Shown here: positions 14,172-17,453 of the stretch, one piece after another
How positions within the stretch are numbered: the stretch's first letter is position 1
Layout of the letters: each line of letters starts with the position of its first letter
Origin: JBBCJT01 sp037190665
Lineage (GTDB): Bacteria > Pseudomonadota > Alphaproteobacteria > Acetobacterales > Acetobacteraceae
Assembly (NCBI GenBank): GCA_037190665.1
Contig: JBBCJT010000083.1
Span: 1 to 17,453, forward strand
Reading direction: 5' to 3'
Length of the DNA: 17,453 nucleotides
Translations under genes and position numbers: made by a program
Notes under the pieces: generated by a model
Seen by the model: only the letters and a program-made list of their open reading frames with translations
Database searches by the model: none
What the model was told of the DNA's origin: nothing

Positions 14172-16300
14172 GCGGCGCCGCCGCCAGCGCGACCGGCGCC
14201 GAGGCGCTGCTGGCGGCGACACCGCGCCTCGCGCCGGGCGTGACGGCGCGGCGGATCGAAAGCGGCGGGCGCCCGCTCTGGGTGTTCCGCAATCCCGCGA
14301 CCGACAGGTACTTCCGCGCCTCGCCGCAACTCTACCTGCTCGCCGCCCGGCTGGACGGGCGGACCAGCGTCGGCGCGGCGCTGGAAGGCGTGTCCGCGAC
14401 GCCGGAAGCGCCGAGAAGCGCCCTGCTTGACGGGCTCGGCGGCATGCTGGCGGCCGGCCTGCTCCTGCTGCCGCGGGGCCGCGCGCCGCCCCAACGCGGC
14501 AACCCGGCGCTGGCGGCGGTCGGCAGCCTCGTCTTCACGCGCGTGCGGCTCGGCGACCTCGGCCCTGCGATGCCGGTGCTGCGCCCGCTGCTCGGCTGGA
14601 TCTACACGCGCGGCGGCATGACCGTGCTGGCGCTGCTGATCGGCGCCGCGTTCGTCGCCTGGGCCGGGCGCGGCCCCGAGATCGCCGCGCACGCCGCGCG
14701 ATACGCCGATCTCAGCCTCGCGGACATCGCGTGGGGCTACCTGATCTTCATCGGGGCCAAGCTGCTGCACGAGGCGGGGCATGCCGTGGCGGCGGACCGG
14801 ATGGCGCGGGCCGAAGGCGGGTCCGTGGGGACCCATCCCTGGGGCGTCTCGTTCATGTTCCTGATGCCCGCGCCCTATGTGGACGCGTCCTCCGCGTGGT
14901 TCCTCGAAAGCCGCTGGCGTCGGGCGGCGGTGGGCCTCGCCGGGGTGGCCGTGGACCTGATGGTGGCGGCCATCGCGGCCCTGCTCTGGGCGGAGGTCGG
15001 GCCGGGTGCGGCGCGCGACCGGCTGTTCGATCTGGTCGTCATCTGCAGCGTCTCCTCGCTGCTGTTCAACCTGAACCCGCTGGCGCGGCTGGACGGGTAC
15101 TACGTCCTCTCCGACCTGCTCGGCGTGCCGAACCTGATGGCGCGCGCGCAGGCGGCGCGCACGCGGGTGCTGTTCGGAACCTTCGGGCTGGCCGCGGCGC
15201 CGGTCCGGGGGGACGGGCCGCTCTGCCTCTACGCGGTGGCGTCGTGGGTCTACCGCTGGACCATCTACCTCTCGGTCTTCTGGCTGGCCGGCGGCTATCA
15301 CTGGCTGTTCGCGGGCGGCGTGGCGAGCGTCGTCGCGGTGCTGTTCCTCGCCGTGCCGCTGCTGAGGATCGCCCGCGCCGTCCCCGCCGCCTTCGGCCGC
15401 GCACCGCTGCGGGCCGCGGTCCTTGCCGCTTTGGCGACCGGAGCCGCGGCCGCCATCGCGCTGCTGCCGCTGCCGCAATACGTGGTTGCCGAAGGCATCG
15501 TCGTGCGGCCCGGCGTCTCCCTCGTCTTCGCGCGCACCGACGGCAGGGTGGTCGAGGTCGCGACGGCGGGCGAGCGGAAGGACGCGGCCGCCGTGCTGCG
15601 CCTCGACAACCCCGAGACCGACCGGCTGCTGGCGCAGCTCCGTGCCGAGGCCGCGTCGCTCGTGATCGATGCACGGCGCGCGCGCGCGGCCGGTGCCGAG
15701 CGCATCGACGCCGTGGCCGAACGCCAGCGCGCCGTCGCCAGCCAGATCGCCGGGCTGGAGAGCGAGCGCGCCGCCTGGACGCTGTCGCCGCCGCCGGGCG
15801 TGGTCTGGGAACCGCTGCGGGTGGAATCGCTGCACGGCGCCTGGGTCCGGCGCGACGACACGCGGCCGCTCGGCGCGCTGCTGTCGGACGGGCCCGTGGA
15901 GGTCTACCTCGTGCTCGATCAATGGGACGGGCCGGCCGCGCTGAACGCCATGGCGGCGGAGACCGGGGCGGGCGTCCCGCTGCGGCTCCGCGGCGCCTCG
16001 GCCCCGGTCGCGACGGGGCTGCCGGTCTGGCCGGTGCTGGAGGCGCAGGAAAGTCTGCCCTCGGCGGCGCTGTCCACGGCTGCCAGCGGGCGCATTCCCG
16101 CCCGCCTTGATGAACGCGGTATCGCCCGGCCGACCGAGCGGATCTTCGAGCTGCGCCTGATGGTGCCGGACCGGACCGCGACGCAGGACTGGCTGCACGG
16201 CGCCCGCGTCGAGGCGCGGATCGCCCTGCCCCAGGCCTCGCTGCTCGACCAGGTGTGGCGACGCGCCCGGCAGGCCCTGCAACGCCGTCTGGCGGTGTAG
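14168..16300 (+). CDS. PqqD-like / M50 zinc metallopeptidase / HlyD-arm fusion membrane protein (~710 aa)
   Basis: It resembles the 'putative peptide zinc metalloprotease' family that joins an M50 membrane protease to a HlyD-like arm. Numbering from CTG 14168: residues 19-100 resemble PqqD (RLAPGV, then SPQLYLLAARLDGRTSVGAAL). Transmembrane segments begin near 151. HEAGH (201-205) is the zinc-binding HExxH motif, and NPLARLDGY has Asp309 as probable third ligand. MPAPYVD and RRAAVGLAGVAVDL are also typical. Further membrane segments run to about 437. Residues 439-480 form a lipoyl-like half-motif (DGRVVEVATAGERKDAAAVLRLD), followed by a short coiled coil and a beta-barrel arm ending in ARQALQRRLAV. 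The catalytic residues look intact. The start is uncertain: CTG 14168 overlaps the upstream stop as CTGA, while the first standard codon, GTG 14240 (686 aa), would cut into the PqqD-like domain. I infer that it processes or passes the giant protein at the inner membrane. Confidence 0.85.
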   Translation: MSGAAASATGAEALLAATPRLAPGVTARRIESGGRPLWVFRNPATDRYFRASPQLYLLAARLDGRTSVGAALEGVSATPEAPRSALLDGLGGMLAAGLLLLPRGRAPPQRGNPALAAVGSLVFTRVRLGDLGPAMPVLRPLLGWIYTRGGMTVLALLIGAAFVAWAGRGPEIAAHAARYADLSLADIAWGYLIFIGAKLLHEAGHAVAADRMARAEGGSVGTHPWGVSFMFLMPAPYVDASSAWFLESRWRRAAVGLAGVAVDLMVAAIAALLWAEVGPGAARDRLFDLVVICSVSSLLFNLNPLARLDGYYVLSDLLGVPNLMARAQAARTRVLFGTFGLAAAPVRGDGPLCLYAVASWVYRWTIYLSVFWLAGGYHWLFAGGVASVVAVLFLAVPLLRIARAVPAAFGRAPLRAAVLAALATGAAAAIALLPLPQYVVAEGIVVRPGVSLVFARTDGRVVEVATAGERKDAAAVLRLDNPETDRLLAQLRAEAASLVIDARRARAAGAERIDAVAERQRAVASQIAGLESERAAWTLSPPPGVVWEPLRVESLHGAWVRRDDTRPLGALLSDGPVEVYLVLDQWDGPAALNAMAAETGAGVPLRLRGASAPVATGLPVWPVLEAQESLPSAALSTAASGRIPARLDERGIARPTERIFELRLMVPDRTATQDWLHGARVEARIALPQASLLDQVWRRARQALQRRLAV

Positions 16301-16302
16301 GA
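16299..16302 (+). promoter_or_regulatory. Ribosome binding site for the adaptor gene
   Basis: AGGA overlaps the TAG stop of the M50 gene (16298-16300) and lies 7 bases before ATG 16310. This is typical of coupled genes in one operon. Confidence 0.55.
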
Positions 16303-16309
16303 TCGCGGC

Positions 16310-17134
16310 ATGCCCCCGCTTCACCGCCGCTCGGTGCTGGCCGTGCCGATGCTCCTCGCGATGCGCGGCGCCTATGGGCAGGAGGACACGGTCGTGCGCG
16401 GTCCCACGCGCCCGCAGCGCCTCGCGACCCTCGGCACGCAGGCCGACGGCGTGGTGCGGGAAGTGGCGGTCGTCGAGGGGGCGAGGGTGAAGGAGGGCGA
16501 CATCCTCCTTCGCCTCGACGACGAGGTTCAGGCAGCGCGCATCGGTCTTGCGCGCGTCGCCGCCGAAGCGGAAGGCGAGCTGCGCCAGACCGAGGTCCAG
16601 CATCAAGAAGCGCAGGCCGTCTTTACCCGCACGCAGCAGGCCGCCGGCCGTGGTGCCGCGACCGAGTGGGAGGTCCGGCAGGCCCGCGCCCGCGTCGAGG
16701 TGACGAAAGCCGCCCGCGACAGCGCGGAGGAGCGCCGGCGCATCGAACAGCAGCGGCTGGAACTGGAACGCGCGCAGCAGGCGCAACTTGCGATCCGCGC
16801 GCCGTTCGACGGCGTGGTCACGCGCGTCGACACCGTGGCCGGCGCGACGCTGACCCGCGCCGACCGGCCCCTCACCGTCGCCGATCTGGCCGTGCTGGAG
16901 GCGGTGCTCTACGTGCCGGCCGAGGCGTGGACGCTGCTGCATATCGGGCAGGCCTATCCGCTGCTGCTCTCCGCCCCGGTGGCCCGCGCCGTCGAGGCGC
17001 GGCTGCGCCACATGGACCCGGTGATGGATGCGGCATCGGGGCGCTTCCGCACCGTGTTCACCATCGCCAACCCGGACGGCTCCATTCCCGCCGGGCTGGA
17101 GGCGGAGCTGGACCTGCGGGCGATCACGCCATGA
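16310..17134 (+). CDS. HlyD/RND-type periplasmic adaptor (membrane fusion protein), 274 aa
   Basis: Periplasmic adaptor predicted to bridge the inner-membrane component and the TolC-like channel. ATG 16310 follows AGGA. The N-terminus is a signal peptide (HRRSVLAVPMLLAM, likely cleavage near AYG|Q at residue 24), with twin arginines but no full Tat consensus. The lipoyl-like half GVVREVAVVEGARVKEGD lies at about residues 46-63. A coiled-coil hairpin rich in Glu, Arg, Ala and Gln follows (about 73-160), and the second lipoyl half is IRAPFDGVVTRVDTVAG (about 163-179). A beta-barrel domain runs from VLEAVLYVPAEAW to IPAGLEAEL. The protein is short for the family and seems to lack a membrane-proximal domain. 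Its gene lies 9 bases after the M50 gene and overlaps the next by ATGA. The fold is confident. The partner proteins are inferred from gene order. Confidence 0.88.
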   Translation: MPPLHRRSVLAVPMLLAMRGAYGQEDTVVRGPTRPQRLATLGTQADGVVREVAVVEGARVKEGDILLRLDDEVQAARIGLARVAAEAEGELRQTEVQHQEAQAVFTRTQQAAGRGAATEWEVRQARARVEVTKAARDSAEERRRIEQQRLELERAQQAQLAIRAPFDGVVTRVDTVAGATLTRADRPLTVADLAVLEAVLYVPAEAWTLLHIGQAYPLLLSAPVARAVEARLRHMDPVMDAASGRFRTVFTIANPDGSIPAGLEAELDLRAITP

Positions 17135-17453
17135 ACGTCTCCGCCTCCCGCACCATGGACCCGCTGAGCGAGCGCCTCGCGCGGCTGCGGGCGCACCGGC
17201 GCGAGCCCGGCTGGGCCGATGAGCTTCTGACGCTCGGGCGGGAACTGACGATGGCCGAGGCGGGCGCGGTGCTCGTGCGCGGGGCCGCCGCGTGGGAGAC
17301 GCTGGCGCCGGTGCCGGAGCAGGAACCGCCGCCGGCCTGGGCGGCACTGGCCGAGGATGCCGCCAACGGGCGCGTCATCGCCGCGGCCGCGACCGGATCG
17401 CAGGGCCGCTGGTGCTTCGCCGTCGCGATCGGCCCGGCGGAACCGTCCGGCAC
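17131..17453 (+). CDS. N-terminal part of a further operon gene, possibly a GAF-containing adaptor
   Basis: The frame opens at ATG 17131, overlapping the previous stop as ATGA, and runs off the window after 107 codons. No good Shine-Dalgarno is near, so translational coupling is likely. An alternative start is ATG 17155. There is no signal peptide. The visible part contains an Arg-rich helix (SERLARLRAHRRE), then ELLTLGRELTMAEAGAVLVRG, a Pro-rich turn, a helix AWAALAEDAANG and two strands (RVIAAAATG, RWCFAVAIG). The alternation resembles the first half of a GAF domain. From context, I suspect a membrane-anchored adaptor with an N-terminal GAF-like domain, as in some M50/HlyD gene clusters. 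The part that would show this lies outside the window. Confidence 0.7.
   Translation, partial: MNVSASRTMDPLSERLARLRAHRREPGWADELLTLGRELTMAEAGAVLVRGAAAWETLAPVPEQEPPPAWAALAEDAANGRVIAAAATGSQGRWCFAVAIGPAEPSG

Noticed and set aside
14168..16300. ABC exporter or RND pump
   Set aside because: There are no Walker A/B or signature motifs and no RND size or topology. HEAGH plus NPLARLDGY points to an M50 protease.
16310..16380. Tat signal on the adaptor (HRRSVLA)
   Set aside because: It has twin arginines but lacks the usual S/T before them and the F-L-K after. An ordinary Sec signal explains it better.
13637..17347. Minus-strand open frame of 1236 codons
   Set aside because: It covers four well-supported plus-strand genes, and its peptide is Arg/Pro/Gln-rich with no domain.

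Overview
The window is high-GC bacterial DNA with third codon positions almost all G or C. Its envelope genes are of Gram-negative type: a TolC-like outer-membrane factor, a lipoprotein with a lipobox and HlyD-like periplasmic adaptors. I infer a Pseudomonadota genome, most likely an alphaproteobacterium. That is a judgement from composition and gene types, because no marker gene is present.

Layout, all on the + strand: (1) 1-144, the last 47 codons of an unidentified gene. (2) 145-262, a short leader with no convincing promoter. (3) 263-11905, one giant gene for a 3880-residue repetitive surface or secreted protein. It starts at TTG and carries an LEPR-XLL-like N-terminal motif (LEERVLL). 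About 22 DUF11/D2-type beta-sandwich modules follow, including nine A+B tandem units of about 300 residues, and then a unique C-terminus. (4) 11944-13773, a TolC-family outer-membrane protein. (5) 13770-14171, a small lipoprotein. (6) about 14168-16300, a polytopic membrane protein fusing a PqqD-like domain, an M50 (site-2-protease-type) zinc metallopeptidase and a HlyD-like periplasmic arm. (7) 16310-17134, a periplasmic adaptor protein. (8) 17131 to the window end, the start of a further gene, possibly a GAF-containing adaptor.

The gaps are tiny or negative: 38 nt after the giant gene, then ATGA overlap, probable CTGA overlap, 9 nt, and ATGA overlap. I see no terminator between genes, so the six genes probably form one operon. 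The giant protein would be the substrate. The TolC-like protein, lipoprotein, M50/HlyD fusion and adaptors would form a trans-envelope export machine. No ABC ATPase or RND pump is encoded in the window, and the substrate has no classical signal peptide and no RTX repeats.

The most striking sequence signal is that the giant protein has only 26 lysines in 3880 residues and no cysteine that I could find. Twenty-two of the 26 lysines sit at the same place, in the first strand of each module. Every such module also keeps an Asp in a 'D-x-L/I-P'-type turn and an Asn in a late 'N-T-A'-type strand. This Lys-Asp-Asn pattern fits intramolecular isopeptide cross-links in every module, which would make a chemically welded fibre exported by an unusual apparatus. 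The cross-links and the export role are inferences.
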